64,000 nucleotides of DNA from Nymphaea colorata (Eukaryota; Streptophyta; Magnoliopsida; Nymphaeales; Nymphaeaceae): assembly GCF_008831285.2 (NCBI RefSeq), contig NC_045142.1:10349952-10413951 (forward strand), given 5' to 3'. The notes under the pieces were generated by a model that was not told where the DNA came from, did not search any database, and saw only the letters and a program-made list of their open reading frames with translations. The number at the start of each line of letters is the position of its first letter. Position 1 is the stretch's first letter. This document shows positions 25,601 to 37,175 of this stretch, piece by piece. Position numbers and translations under genes: made by a program.

Positions 25601-28600
25601 AAATGCCTAAATGCTGTCTTTATGAACAATGTGGTTTTCCTGTACAACTGTCTCAGTCCTCATAGATTTACTGTTTCTCCACGCTGTTGTAATCCCCTTT
25701 GTCACATGGATATGACAGTAGATTCAGGGATTTGAGCAACTTTTATAGAGTTTGCATCTGGACTTGTATATAGGGGGATGATTTGTGAGAGTTCTGAAGG
25801 GCATCTGTATGACAGATAGTTCCCCAGGTACCCTGACCTTTGTGTGTCAATCATCGATGTCATTGTATAATTGCCCTCTTAACTTCATAAGCTATGCAAA
25901 ATTATTGCTTATGATATATTGCTTGAAAATCAGACCCATATGGAAAACAGAGACCTTACCATATATGGTAGGCCAAGTTTTGAGATTTGGCTGGAGGAAA
26001 AAAAACCTTACTGGTATTAATATACCGTTACTAACGCTCAGTCATGAGTTTGTAACCTTTCTATTGTTCAAAGGAAAATTTATGTCTGGTAAAATTGTGT
26101 GATTTGTTTGTTTTTGAGCTTCCGTAGCTACCATAGGGCTGTGTGGGTGCTTGTAGTATAAAACTATATGTGAAAATTACTGCAGAACTATCTGTGCATG
26201 CTGATGCCTTTCAATTACTGAGGCTTATCTACCTACATTTCTTTTTCCCTGCTTAAAATTTTTGCCCTTTCCTTTTTTTCAGTATATTTTAGCATGGCTA
26301 CATTTTACTGGAAAACAAGGTTATTGGTTACCAGTCCATTACTTATGAGGTGTGATGGTAACTTCAGATTATCTGTATTTACATTTGTATGCATTTGCAT
26401 TTTTGCTTTTTCCTGGCTCTCTTATTGGAAAAATAGTTCTTGACATGGTTTCTAGTGGTGAGGTGCATATAGGCCCATATGCACCTCAAACATATTAATC
26501 ACTAAAAATAGTTCTTGACATGGTTGATAGAAAATTTTTGCCCTTTCCTTTTTTTCAGTATATTAATGTGCTTTATTAGTGATTAATATGTTTGTAGATA
26601 ATTGTCAATTTTCTATCCTTGTCTGGTCAGGGCTTGTGTTTTATAAACAACTCCCCCTTTATTTTCAGGTATATGCAAAAGGTGGAAAAACCATTGTTTT
26701 CACTCAAACAAAACGAGATGCTGATGAGGTATCAACAGTATTGGCAAATAGTATATCTTCGGAATCATTGCATGGGGATATATCCCAGTATCAACGCGAA
26801 AGAACATTGAATGGTTTTCGCCAAGGAAAATTTTCTGTCCTTGTTGCAACAGATGTTGCTGCTCGAGGCCTTGACATTCCCAATGTTGATTTGGTGAGTT
26901 CATATGGTTCTTTAGTTATTCCATATTCTGTAACCTTTGGTGTTGTTTATGTTAGTAATTTAATGTATAACATTTAAAACTGTTCTTGTCCTATGTTCTC
27001 AAGCAAATGAAAACTGTTAATTTTAGTTTTTGCTCTAAATAGTCATCAGGACTAGTTAAACATCTGTTCATTTAATTACTACCAGGGTAAATATCATAAA
27101 TTCTACAAGTTTCTGTTAACTCTGATTTCTAGTATTTCATAGAAAAAAATTCTTCAAATAATAATTAACCATGAAAATTTGGCATGTTGAGTTTGTATTC
27201 ATGGGATTGACATCTGCCTCTATTCTTACGGAACTCTTTTGGACATCTCCTTGTTTGGGTGTTTTATCCATTTTTTTGGCCATCAACTCAACTGGGGCTT
27301 TCAATTAAAATTCACGCTGTTTGGTAATTTAGCATATGGAAATGCAACTGTGGGACAAGCTGAATGAATAACAATTGAAGTTATAATTTATTTTTGAGAT
27401 TGTACATTACACCAACATGTTTCTGTCTTTGCAGATTATTCACTATGAACTACCAAATGATCCAGAAACTTTTGTCCATCGTTCTGGCCGCACAGGACGG
27501 GCTGGAAAAGAAGGCACTGCAATCTTAATGTTTACTAGCAGCCAAAGAAGAACTGTTAAATCTCTCGAACGGGATGTAGGCTGTAGATTTGAATATATTA
27601 GCCCACCTCAAATACAAGAGGTCTTGGAAGCCTCAGCGGAGCAAGTTGTTTCTACACTGAAGGAGGTTCATCCTGAATCAATAGATTTTTTCCTCCCAAC
27701 AGCCCAGCGGTTGGCAGAAGAACAAGGACCTAATGCTCTTGCTGCTGCTTTAGCACACATGAGTGGATTCTCACGGCCTCCCTCTTCTCGTTCGCTTATT
27801 AACCACGAGCAGGTACCCTGTTAGTTAACTGCAGTTGTAAAAAAGTTTTCTTTGTAGCAAATTTGGCCTTCTCTCTTAGAATTTTTTTTTTCCGTTTTTT
27901 TTATTTACATGAAATGGATAATGCTGATTCTAGGATATAAGCACTATCAAACTACATTTTGATTGGCTGAAAAAATATACGTCTCATCCCATCTTTTTGC
28001 TCAAATTTAACAACATTTAACTGATGATTTTCATAAAAGGAGGAACTTCCTGTGCAGATAGAATGCAAATCATGTGTTAGTAAATTTCAAACTTTGTTAC
28101 CCTTTCCAATAAAATCATTCTATGATTTGATAGTGGAAAGTAAAACCAGTTAAGAAAAAGATCATTTAAAATGCAGAGGCTTAAGGAACATGACGGATGA
28201 AGCAAGAGACAGTTTTGGGGCTGGATTGTCAGATGTCAGCAATTGTAGATATGAGGTGTTAAATTAGCTAGTTAATCAGCCTTGTTGACAGGCATGCACA
28301 TGTAAAAGCAAATTATCCATGGCACCATGCTAATTGCGTCTGTGATTTTCATCAGAAAGCTAGCATAATATGTTTTGGAAACATTTGATCTGCTGTTTTA
28401 AGAATTCCAGTCACACTACAAATTCATGCTGCAAAATTTGAATTTTATTCGGGCAATTATTGGGCTTAGGATAATTATGACAATCCAGTTGTGTCCATCA
28501 GTAGTGCTTTAGTCTATGAAAGAGAAACGTACACTAAGGAACTATATATTTGATGTTGGAAATTTACTTTTGTTATTTCATTTTCTTTTATTTTTTTTCC

Positions 28601-31600
28601 AAAATGCCTTTTTTTTTCTTTAGCTTCTGTTTGTAGAAAGTTGAACATACTTCTTCTGATCTCCCGTTACTTCTTTCTTCTGCAGGGGTGGATAACGTTA
28701 CAGTTGACTCGTGAGCCTGGGTTCTCAAGAGGGTACTTGTCTGCAAGATCTGTCACTGGGTTTCTCTCTGATGTTTATTCTGCTGCTGCAGATGAAGTTG
28801 GGAAAATTTACTTAGTTGCAGATGAGAGGGTGTGTATTATTTCTGCTGTTGATTTAGATGGACTTATGTTGCCTTCATATGCAGTGACTGAAGTGGCATA
28901 TTATTTGAATTTTAAGCTACCATCGGGAACATGTGTTGTCATTTATTCAACTTTTTTAAGGATTAGCAGTTGACTGCACATGTGGCAGTTTCTTAGATAA
29001 GTGTAAGATAAGGCCCCAAGAAACATTACTTGGAAAATAAAGGAAATAACTGACATGCTAAACTGGTAGAAACTAGATCCTAGCAACTGAGAAACAGTTC
29101 AATCTTTAGATTCAGGGTGTAGTGTCTAAAAAGGAGAAAGCTGTTTAATCACAAATTGCATTATTTCTTGGAGAAAACAAAAAAGATTTAATTACTAAAG
29201 CACCAAACTAAACTACAACAGCCTACAAGTTGTTAGATGCAGCTGCAGTTTAAAAAGAAGAGAGATGTTTAATGACAAATTATATTATTCCTTAGAGAAT
29301 AAAGTCATAAGCTATTAAAATTTTAAAACTTATAGAAAGTTGCGGTCTACCAACCACATGTGAGGGATCCATACAAGCTTTTAAATTCGGCTGCCAGTCT
29401 GAAAAGAGGAAGCTGTAGCATCACCAGTTGAAAGAGGAAGGGGTGGGAGATATTGCTTGCCAAGTCATTTTGTCTCCCAGCTAACAGTCCTTTTGTCCTA
29501 GCCTTACTGGTCATGTTCCATGCACAAAACAGATGCCCTTTTTCTAGTTTCGGGAAATAATTGATTCTCTTTTTTTTTTGTCTGGGGTCTCTACTGTTTT
29601 TCTTGTTTAAGAGTTTCAACTTACGTCAAACAAGACTGTACTTGATCATGGCAGCAATCAGCAATTTTATGGTAACAGAAAAAAACTCAACCTGGGTTAG
29701 TAGTCATATAGTGGCATACCGCATGACTCTCCATTGAAGAAAGTTTAGTGGAAGGAAATGAATGTTGTGTCACAAAGAAAAGTATGCATTACTAGTAAAA
29801 GCTGTCTTTTTTCCATTAGTGACAATAATAGAAGTATTGAATTAATAAGTACATTTGTCATGACCTTCATCGCTGTTGTTCATCATCATGTATGATATTG
29901 AACGAACTGCTCTTCATATTTGACATCAAATACATAGATTTGTTGCTATTAAAGTTTGTGGTACGAATGAGAATTATGAAGTAGTCCCATTAGAAAATAA
30001 TATAATAGTTTAAAGAGCTCCCAATAGAAATAATAGTTTGTTATCTTTCAACTTTTTGAGAATAATGTATACAAAATCTGCTTCTCCTCTCCTTGAAAGT
30101 GTTTCTGTGCCTGCATAGATTCGAGGATGTTATGCCGAGAAGCTCCAAAGAAATTCCGTTTAAGATTTCTTGTTAACCTTGGGACATGCTTTTATGCTTC
30201 TCTACGTAATTTATTTTTCTGTCTGATTTTTTTTTTTAATGGTTCTAGGTTCAAGCTGCAGTTTTTGATTTGCCTGAAGAGATTGCCAAACAGCTTCTGG
30301 AAAAGCAGATACCACCAGGAAATACCTTAACAAAAATCACAAAGGTAAGAGAAATCTAGCGTGTCAGCTTTTTATCTTGTTTTTTATCTGGCAATCAGTA
30401 ATCAAGTGGGCCTGTCCATCCTTACCATATATACATTGCTTTCATTAATTGTCTAGCCTTTAACTTGTACCTGGTGCATAATATTCATGACAGTCAAGAA
30501 TCAAGATGTCAAAGTCAGTGAGTGCTGTGACTAACATCGAGTCTGAAAATTTCTTTGATGTTTTTGTCTTCACTAAGTACTTGCAAGCTATGAAGATTGC
30601 TTCGTCTGCTTCTCCCGATTTTGTTTTACACACTTGTCATGATTAACCTCTAGTATCCTTTTAGTAATTTAAAGGTCGTTAACAGTGTGCTGTGTGAACT
30701 TGTTTCCAAAAGAAACTGAGCTCTCTCTCTCTCTCTTCATTAGCTTAACAACTATACTGCATTGGCAGAGTCCCTTTGAGAATGCTACATTAAGATATTC
30801 TGGTCTTTGACTGTGATCAATATGTTGCTTAGTCTCAAACTTGGACTGAATGAACTGGTGAAAAGTCAGCTTGAGATTAGCATGAGCCCTGTTGAAATTG
30901 ATTGAAGTTTCTGTAAAGTGCCCCCCTCTGTTTTGAACTATTTTAAGGTTGAATTATCTCAACTGGCTCAGTGGCTCTTGATTCAGAGAAATGCTTTGCC
31001 AAAACTTATTTGATTCGTCTGAGGTTTCACTGCTCAAGATTTTCTTCTTTTGCTGGTGAGTTGATTTTAGCCAAATTTTTTATGGTTTAGCTACAATGAA
31101 GTTGCACACCAACCTGTGCCTGGGCAGGTGCACAAACTTCCATAGACGGCCAAATCTCATGAAAGGAAAACAGGCCCTTTTCTATATGAATGTTTGTGTA
31201 TCTTACATCTTTCTTGTGAACTCTTTTATAGAAGGAAATATTTTTTATTACTCTTGTAAGTGTTTCCTTTGGTACCTTTATGGAAGATTCAGAGCCTGTT
31301 AAAGACATTTTTTGATACTAAAAGGCTACTTCATTTTTATTTTTTAGTCATTTAGGGTCTCGACTTAGGTAGACTGTCCAATTTGTATGAAGTGGGGAAA
31401 TTATCTCAAAAACATGATATGGAGTTTTTTTTAATGGGAAAGAAGGTTGCCTAGGGGTATGGATAGATTGGTCCTAATGATATTTTGGTAGGCCATAATT
31501 GATTCTTGATTGTTCTTCTGTAGTTGCCACCCTTGCAAGATGATGCCCCTGCAAGAGATAACTATGGTAGGTTTTCCAACCGGGACAGAGGTTCCCGAGG

Positions 31601-32812
31601 GGGATTCACCAGGGGCTCAAAGGGTCCTCAGAGACGTGGTGGTTGGTCTGATGATGAGGACAACTTCCGTCGAGGTGGCCAAAGTTATAGAACAGGGAAG
31701 AGCTGGTCTCCGGGTTCAAGAAGCAGGGAAGATGATGATTGGCTTATCAGTGGAAAGCGATCAAGCAGGTCCTCTGACAGGTAATTCTTGCAGTTGACTA
31801 AAGCACATATTTCCTATTTTAGGCCCCACAATATTCCTGATTCCGTGTTTCAATGGACACCTCTTAGTCGCCTAGTTTCTTTTTGACATTTTATTTCGCA
31901 TCAACGTATTTCATCAGGTTGCTAGTATAAGTTTCTTTTGCAAGGGGGATTACTGAAGCATGATAGAACAGTTACAGATACTTGTGTAACATGTATGGTC
32001 AAATTGATTTGAGTTTTGATGTCAATCTTAATGCTCGCAACTGGGAAGCTCATCTGATAATGAGCAACTCGAAGACCAAGATGAGAGGTGTTGGGGATTT
32101 CAGTCACACGGTTGCAGGTACCCAGTTGTGAGTCTCTGGGTCGTGCTTGATGTGGCCCAAATTTCCATATGCTCCGAGAACTTTAATGTTAAGAAAGACT
32201 TTTCTTTCCCCGTCTTTCTGTAACTTCTCTTTCTGTTTTCCTTCTCCACAGTTGGAGATATCCAGTCCTCACAAAGATTTCAATGTGGCTATGTCATGGT
32301 TCTAAATCTGACGATGTTTTAGTTAAATAATATAGTTAGAAGTTAGAACGGTAGCTACATAGAATGTCATAAAAAATATGTTATTGCAGTAAACGTGTTG
32401 CATATGTAGTCACAAAAAATCAAAATTTTAATTGCCACTAAGCACGTGTGGTTAATCTTTTTTATGCTGTTAGTCAATTTATTAATAATTTTTTAATTTT
32501 TTATTAAATCTTTATGACCCTGCCAGTTTAAATTTCTCCCTCTGGTCGTGAGGCCTAAACTAGTGTGCTCCCGGGTGGTCAAGCGAAGTTTGGGGCTTTA
32601 GTGTTAAAACTAATGCGTGCATTGATGATGGTTTTCCTTTTTTGTCCCAAAAATTTCCTTAATTTCCTTTTTTTTAGAAAGATAGAGAGAGTGGTCTACA
32701 AATTCTGACTACGTGTCCAATTTTGTGCTGCAGAAGCTTTGGTGGTGCATGTTTTGTCTGCGGCCGATCAGGACACAGGGCAGCAGATTGCCCCAACAAA
32801 CAGAGATACTAG
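22610..32812 (+). CDS. RH3: Chloroplast DEAD-box RNA helicase RH3
   Basis: ATP-dependent RNA helicase; the Arabidopsis homologue RH3/EMB1138 acts in the plastid in group II intron splicing and 50S ribosome assembly. Ten coding exons can be read: 22610-23023, 24013-24149, 24269-24683, 25270-25368, 26669-26893, 27435-27812, 28686-28829, 30249-30344, 31524-31780 and 32734-32812. All junctions are GT-AG and in phase; they sum to 2244 nt, 747 residues (Arabidopsis RH3 is about 748). Residues 1 to about 60 are Ser/Arg-rich, like a transit peptide. Motifs: Q-motif ending FPIQ138, AKTGTGKT 155-162, PTRELA 197-202, TPGR 243-246, DEAD 267-270, SAT 298-300, HRSGRTGR 445-452. A GUCT RNA-binding domain lies at about 557-636, then a Gly/Arg/Ser-rich tail. 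A CCHC zinc knuckle (C728, C731, H736, C741) is followed by the stop. No defect is seen. Confidence 0.96.
26255..26593. repeat. Direct and inverted repeats inside RH3 intron 4
   Basis: A 34-bp block (AAAATTTTTGCCCTTTCC then a T-run, CAG and TATATT) occurs at about 26255 and again at about 26530. AAATAGTTCTTGACATGG occurs at about 26431 and 26507. A 28-bp near-palindrome (GAGGTGCATAT...ATATGCACCTC) lies at 26460-26487. AAACATATTAATCACTA at about 26488 is inverted at 26577-26593. The repeated block carries a pyrimidine tract plus CAG, so it is a possible decoy acceptor. Confidence 0.85.
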
Positions 32813-33336
32813 TTACAAGATTCCACTGCTTTAATAGGGTATGTGATGCCCACTGGTGTGAAAATGATACCCAGGCTTGGCTAGTGACAGAGCGACCGAA
32901 TGATTTGTGAAGTTCCCTGCCCCATCAGTGCTCGGCAGAAAAAATTACAGAATGGTTTGCTTAAAGCTTCGGTCTGTTGCTCGCCCATGCCGTTTTTGGT
33001 GTTACAGGATATCTTGTTAATATTATACGTCACGCTTTTTTGGTGTTGAAGCAAACTTGCACTTATCATTGTCTTTATTGAAAACAGATATTTAGCTCAA
33101 TGAAGTAATATGCTCTTCCATTTAGCACTTCAGTCGCTGACTGAATTTTATGTTATTGGAGAATGTAGAATCTTATGTAGAACTGGATTCTGAAATTTCT
33201 CCAAGTTGCCCATGATAACAATTTATTAGGTGCATTTGCTTAAACCCTTTTATTGAATGTACGAGACACAGGACACATCCTTTGTCCTTTGTTAGGATAG
33301 CAGCGAAAGGTTGGATCAAATGCTTTCTACGAGGAC
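32813..33336 (+). other. RH3 3' UTR and short spacer
   Basis: Sequence after the RH3 stop codon up to the TRIM element. No canonical AATAAA is placed convincingly; AT-rich stretches near 33010-33110 could hold the poly(A) signal. No other gene is seen. Confidence 0.5.
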
Positions 33337-33521
33337 TGTAACACCCCAGAAGTTTAGTCCCGTATCGAAGATTGTGAGGAATCTTCAAGGGCTTATAATG
33401 GGAGGCTATTAATGAGATGATTGTCCTGGTTCCTAGCCTTTTTAGGATTGGAACCGAAATTGCTAGGGGGTGGGTTGGGATCCGTCGAACCAGGGGCCCG
33501 GGAGTGGGTCGGGTTGTTATA
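33337..33521 (+). repeat. TRIM 5' LTR
   Basis: 185 bp, starting TGTAACACCCCAG and ending GGGTTGTTATA. Contains GGAACCGAAATTGC where LTR2 has GGAACCGTAATTGC. Confidence 0.9.
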
Positions 33522-33597
33522 GTGGTATCAGAGCAGTTTCAACGCTCGGACCTGGGGTCCCACACGCGCGGACGCGTGTGCTTTAAGGGGGGTGGAT

Positions 33598-33788
33598 TGT
33601 AACACCCTAGAAGTTTAGTCCCGTATCGAAGATTGTGAGGAATCTTCAAGGGCTTATAATGGGAGGCTATTAATGAGATGATTGTCCTGGTTCCTAGCCT
33701 TTTTAGGATTGGAACCGTAATTGCTAGGGGGCGGGTTGGGATCCGTCGAACCAGGGGCCCGAGCCCGGGAGTGGGTCGGGTTATTATA
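33598..33788 (+). repeat. TRIM 3' LTR
   Basis: 191 bp, starting TGTAACACCCTAG and ending GGGTTATTATA, with a 6-bp insertion relative to the 5' LTR near 33760. The few differences indicate a fairly recent insertion. Confidence 0.9.
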
Positions 33789-33799
33789 AGGACTAAGTT

Positions 33800-34120
33800 T
33801 AGTGTTTGGGTGGCACTTCAAAACAAGGTTTTGGAGGCAAAACACAGTTTTGCTTCTAAAACCAGGTTTTTAATGTGATTGGGTGGCATCAAAACTGAGT
33901 TTGAAGAAAATCCGGTTTTGACTAAACCTAGTTTTGTAAAATGGAGTTAAAAACCTACTTTCCTTTAAGTTATTCAAAAACCAGGTTTTGGGTATGTCAC
34001 TTAAAAGAAAAAACAACGTTTACAACGTTTTTAAGACTCACTAAAAAATCTTGTTTTCGTAAAACCCAATTTTTGGAAACCTGGGTTTAAAGAGGGCGTC
34101 ATCCAAGCGCCCCCAACACT
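33800..34120. mobile_element. MITE with imperfect terminal inverted repeats
   Basis: The left end reads AGTGTTTGGGTGGCAC. The right end, read on the other strand, is AGTGTTGGGGGCGCTTGG followed by ATGACGCCC. The interior is rich in AAAACC/GGTTTT phrases in both orientations and codes for nothing. A truncated relative lies at 2966-3145. It sits a few bases from the TRIM target duplication. Confidence 0.6.
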
Positions 34121-34235
34121 TTTTTTTTTGGTGCGCATATGTTCACTGTTGTAAGCCCCAAAACCGAAAAATGACACCTGGGAGACTTTCATTGAGGGAC
34201 AATCAGAATATGATGTGGCGAAAGTTGGTAGTTTT

Positions 34236-34325
34236 CTTATTGTCAGATCGATAAAAAATCTCGTGGCTGGTGTGATCGATCTTATTGTCAGATCGATCAA
34301 AGATCTCGTGGCTGGTGTGATGGAA
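34236..34325. repeat. 45-bp near-perfect tandem duplication
   Basis: The units start CTTATTGTCAGATCGAT at 34236 and 34281 and both contain ATCTCGTGGCTGGTGTGAT. Two to three bases differ. Confidence 0.9.
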
Positions 34326-34668
34326 ACCTTGGGTGTCTAGCCTTCGTTGACATGCTACTTGAGTAGGCCTGGTTTTTGTTTGTTACTCAAGTGGTCTGGT
34401 ATCTACCACCGTTTACATACCAAAAAAACTAAAGACAGATTTTTTAAATACATAATTGTCTCGAATATATCAATTAATTAGTTTTTTTCTATTCACAGGA
34501 AAGACAAAAGAAAAAACATTTTGTTGCTTCTTTAGCAATTTCTAATCTCCGACGAACCATTCACCATATGAAGCTTCGTCAAAGAAAAAGGAACCAATTG
34601 ATCATGTAGGATTTCCAAGAAATTCTTTTATTCGAAAACAGATGATTATTCATCTCCATTCTTTTCAT

Positions 34669-34672
<4 letters not shown>

Positions 34673-34714
<42 letters not shown>
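34673..34714. repeat. (AT)n microsatellite
   Basis: An uninterrupted AT run of about 42 bp in AT-rich intergenic DNA. Confidence 0.95.
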
Positions 34715-34718
<4 letters not shown>

Positions 34719-35224
34719 TTGTTAAATGGTGACTTACACACTCATCTAAATAGGGTTGTTCGATTCCACATGATAGACAAGAAAAAATGTCATCCGTCAT
34801 CTAGTACTAGTTGATACCTTTTTTGTTATTTTTCTCTCAACCATCCGTTTGAATGGATAGATATATATTATTAGTTCAAATTCGTCGAATGCTGAATGTT
34901 ATGAGATAGCTAAATATTTAAAATCTCTTCTTAAAAATCAGCCACCGCATGTGCATTAGAGACAGCTTATAATGCAACTACGATTCATGCTGCATTTAGC
35001 AATGACTTATAATGCTTTCAACAAAGGATTTTTAGTTTTTAACAATCCGAAACCCTAAACCTTTGTTAAAAGCACCATAAACATACACATATTTCACCAT
35101 AAACTATAGTTACTACCTCAGTGACAACTATTTCATAGTGTCATATTTTTAGGTTTCAGCTATCCTGTACACAGACACATACAAGATGAGGTGGACATGC
35201 CAACATTTTCTGGTCATCATGAAC

Positions 35225-36325
35225 AAAGGTCAGCAAGGTTTTGATGAAAACCCAAATTATTTAAATTCGCAAATTGTTTGGTTCATTTCCAAGTCCTTGG
35301 TAAGTTTACACCCCCATTGCAGTGCACATAATTGATTTGGTCAAGTCTTCATAAGGGCCCTCACTGATGTCATCATAATGTTGTCATCGTTGTTCATTTT
35401 CCATTCAAGCTGCATGAATTGGACCACACTGAGAAAAAATATTATCTTTCTGTAAATTAAGACCTATGCCGTTGGTGCAGTTTCGAGAAACCACTCGTAC
35501 TTACGATTACTACATTTAAGTTATGCAATTAGTTTCAGCACACTTTAGATAAGCTACAAAGTGGGTGTTTTTCCTTGTGAGCAGGGAGATCCACAATGCT
35601 CGGTAAAGAGCCGAAACTCTTATCTTATCCCCTGTCCCTCAATGACACAGTGCTTGCTTTCAATGTCTTAAGGTGTCACTACCATTATGCTTTAACTTGT
35701 GTATCAGTGACTTCTCTTGTGCAGCATAAGACTTTGATGCCCTTGACATTCGAAATAGAGACCGACCAACTTCTTCTAGCCACAAAGGTCAGCAAGGTTT
35801 TGACGGAACCCAAATGATTTACTGTTTGGTTCATTTACAAGGCGCTTTCCTAGTTTAGTTTACACCCCACATTCCAGTGCACATGATTGGTTTGGTCAAG
35901 TCTCCATGAGGGTCCTCACTGATGTGATCATAATGTTGTCATCGCTACTCATTTTCCGTTCAAAGCTGTCTGAATTGGACCACATAGTGGGAAAAGTATA
36001 TGCGTGGAAAGACCTAGGCCATTGGTGCAGTTTGGAGAAAGCACTCATATTTATGATTGCTGCCATTTAAGTTGTGTAATTAGTTTTAACACACTTTAGA
36101 CACGCTACAAAGTCGGTGTGTTTCTTGATGAGCGAGGAAGACCTACAACCCTAATAGAGAGCAGAAGCTCCCACCCAATCTCATGTCCCCATATAAAACA
36201 GTGCTTTTTTTAAGGTGTCACCACTGTTGTGCTTCAACTTGCATATCAGTGACCTCTTTTTTAAGGTATATAAGGTTGACGCCCCTCACATCCGAAAAGG
36301 AGACTTACCAGGTATTGTGCCGACT
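35225..36325. repeat. Segmental tandem duplication, period 559 bp
   Basis: Copy 1 (35225-35783) and copy 2 (35784 to about 36325) both start AAAGGTCAGCAAGGTTTTGA. They share long stretches such as TTGATTTGGTCAAGTCT versus TTGGTTTGGTCAAGTCT, CATAATGTTGTCATCG, and ACACACTTTAGA followed by the GCTACAAAGT phrase. The right part of each copy belongs to a repeat family also seen at about 20.2-20.4 and 49.0-49.2 kb. No open frame is conserved between copies, so this is duplicated non-coding, probably transposon-derived, DNA. Confidence 0.88.
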
Positions 36326-37054
36326 CCCTTCTGAATACAAAGTGTGCTTTTAAATTGTAACAAACAAACAACTGGTTTCTTTCTCAGTGCAAAGAAAAGG
36401 AAGATGACAACTCGTTTCTCTGTTATTTTCTAGTCTTCAATTGAGAGTCCGGTGGACATTGTAGCATATATTCCCAGCTTACTTAATTTTTCCGGAACAG
36501 TAAAGATACAAGCTAGCAGTGTACTTCTTGTCGGTCTTTCAAGCGATAATTTTAGTCTGGCGGGCCTTCCTTGTTCATTATTAGTACGTTTACTAGGACT
36601 TGAAATGGATTTTACTTGGACTTGGACTCGACTTGGCTTGGATGGATTAGTATGGCCAGATAGATACCAATGTGATGGCTGGACTTGTTTCCAATACTTT
36701 TAATTGGAAATTTATTCAATCCACTTTCTCGGAAGAAAATTTCTAAGGGCGCGTTTGGGTACACTTTTAATTGCGATTTTGACGTTTGGGGCGGTGACTC
36801 AGGCTCTGTGGAACTAAACCATATAATTAGACCCAAATCTACCCAGAACTAATCAATAAAACAAAGTTTTAGGGTGATCTCTTTTTGGGCATATGCCCCA
36901 CACCCCATGAAGTCCCCACCTATATCTCATCCCCTAAAAAGGCTGGTTAAGAAGGTGTATGCCCTTGCAAAACTTGGTTTCCACAAAATCATATTTTATA
37001 TTAACTCCTAAATACTTGATGTTGGATTAGTCTCAAATTGTTCTCATCCGTGAA

Positions 37055-37175
37055 CCCGGGAAAGGAAATCCTCAGAGCTGTGGGTAAGAAAAGGAATAGT
37101 CATCGAACTCCCGGGAAAGGAAATCCTCAGAGCTGTGGGTAAGGAAAGGAATAGCCATCAAACTCCCGGGAAAGG
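37055..37175. repeat. 55-bp tandem repeat, 2.2 copies
   Basis: The unit starts CCCGGGAAAGGAAATCCTC at 37055 and 37110. A partial third copy at 37165 diverges after CCCGGGAAAGG. Confidence 0.9.

Larger units (their letters stand above)
33337..33788 (+). mobile_element. Complete TRIM/SMART-type LTR retrotransposon, 452 bp
   Basis: Two direct LTRs of 185 bp (33337-33521) and 191 bp (33598-33788) both start TGTAACACCC and are almost identical. The main difference is a 6-bp GCCCGA-type insertion in the second. Directly after LTR1 is a primer binding site TGGTATCAGAGC (33523-33534) complementary to initiator Met tRNA. Before LTR2 is a purine-rich tract AAGGGGGGTGGAT. The internal region is only 76 bp and codes for nothing. 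The element is flanked by a perfect 5-bp target duplication AGGAC (33332-33336 and 33789-33793). It must have been moved by the proteins of another retrotransposon. The LTRs end in TTATA rather than the usual CA. Confidence 0.93.
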
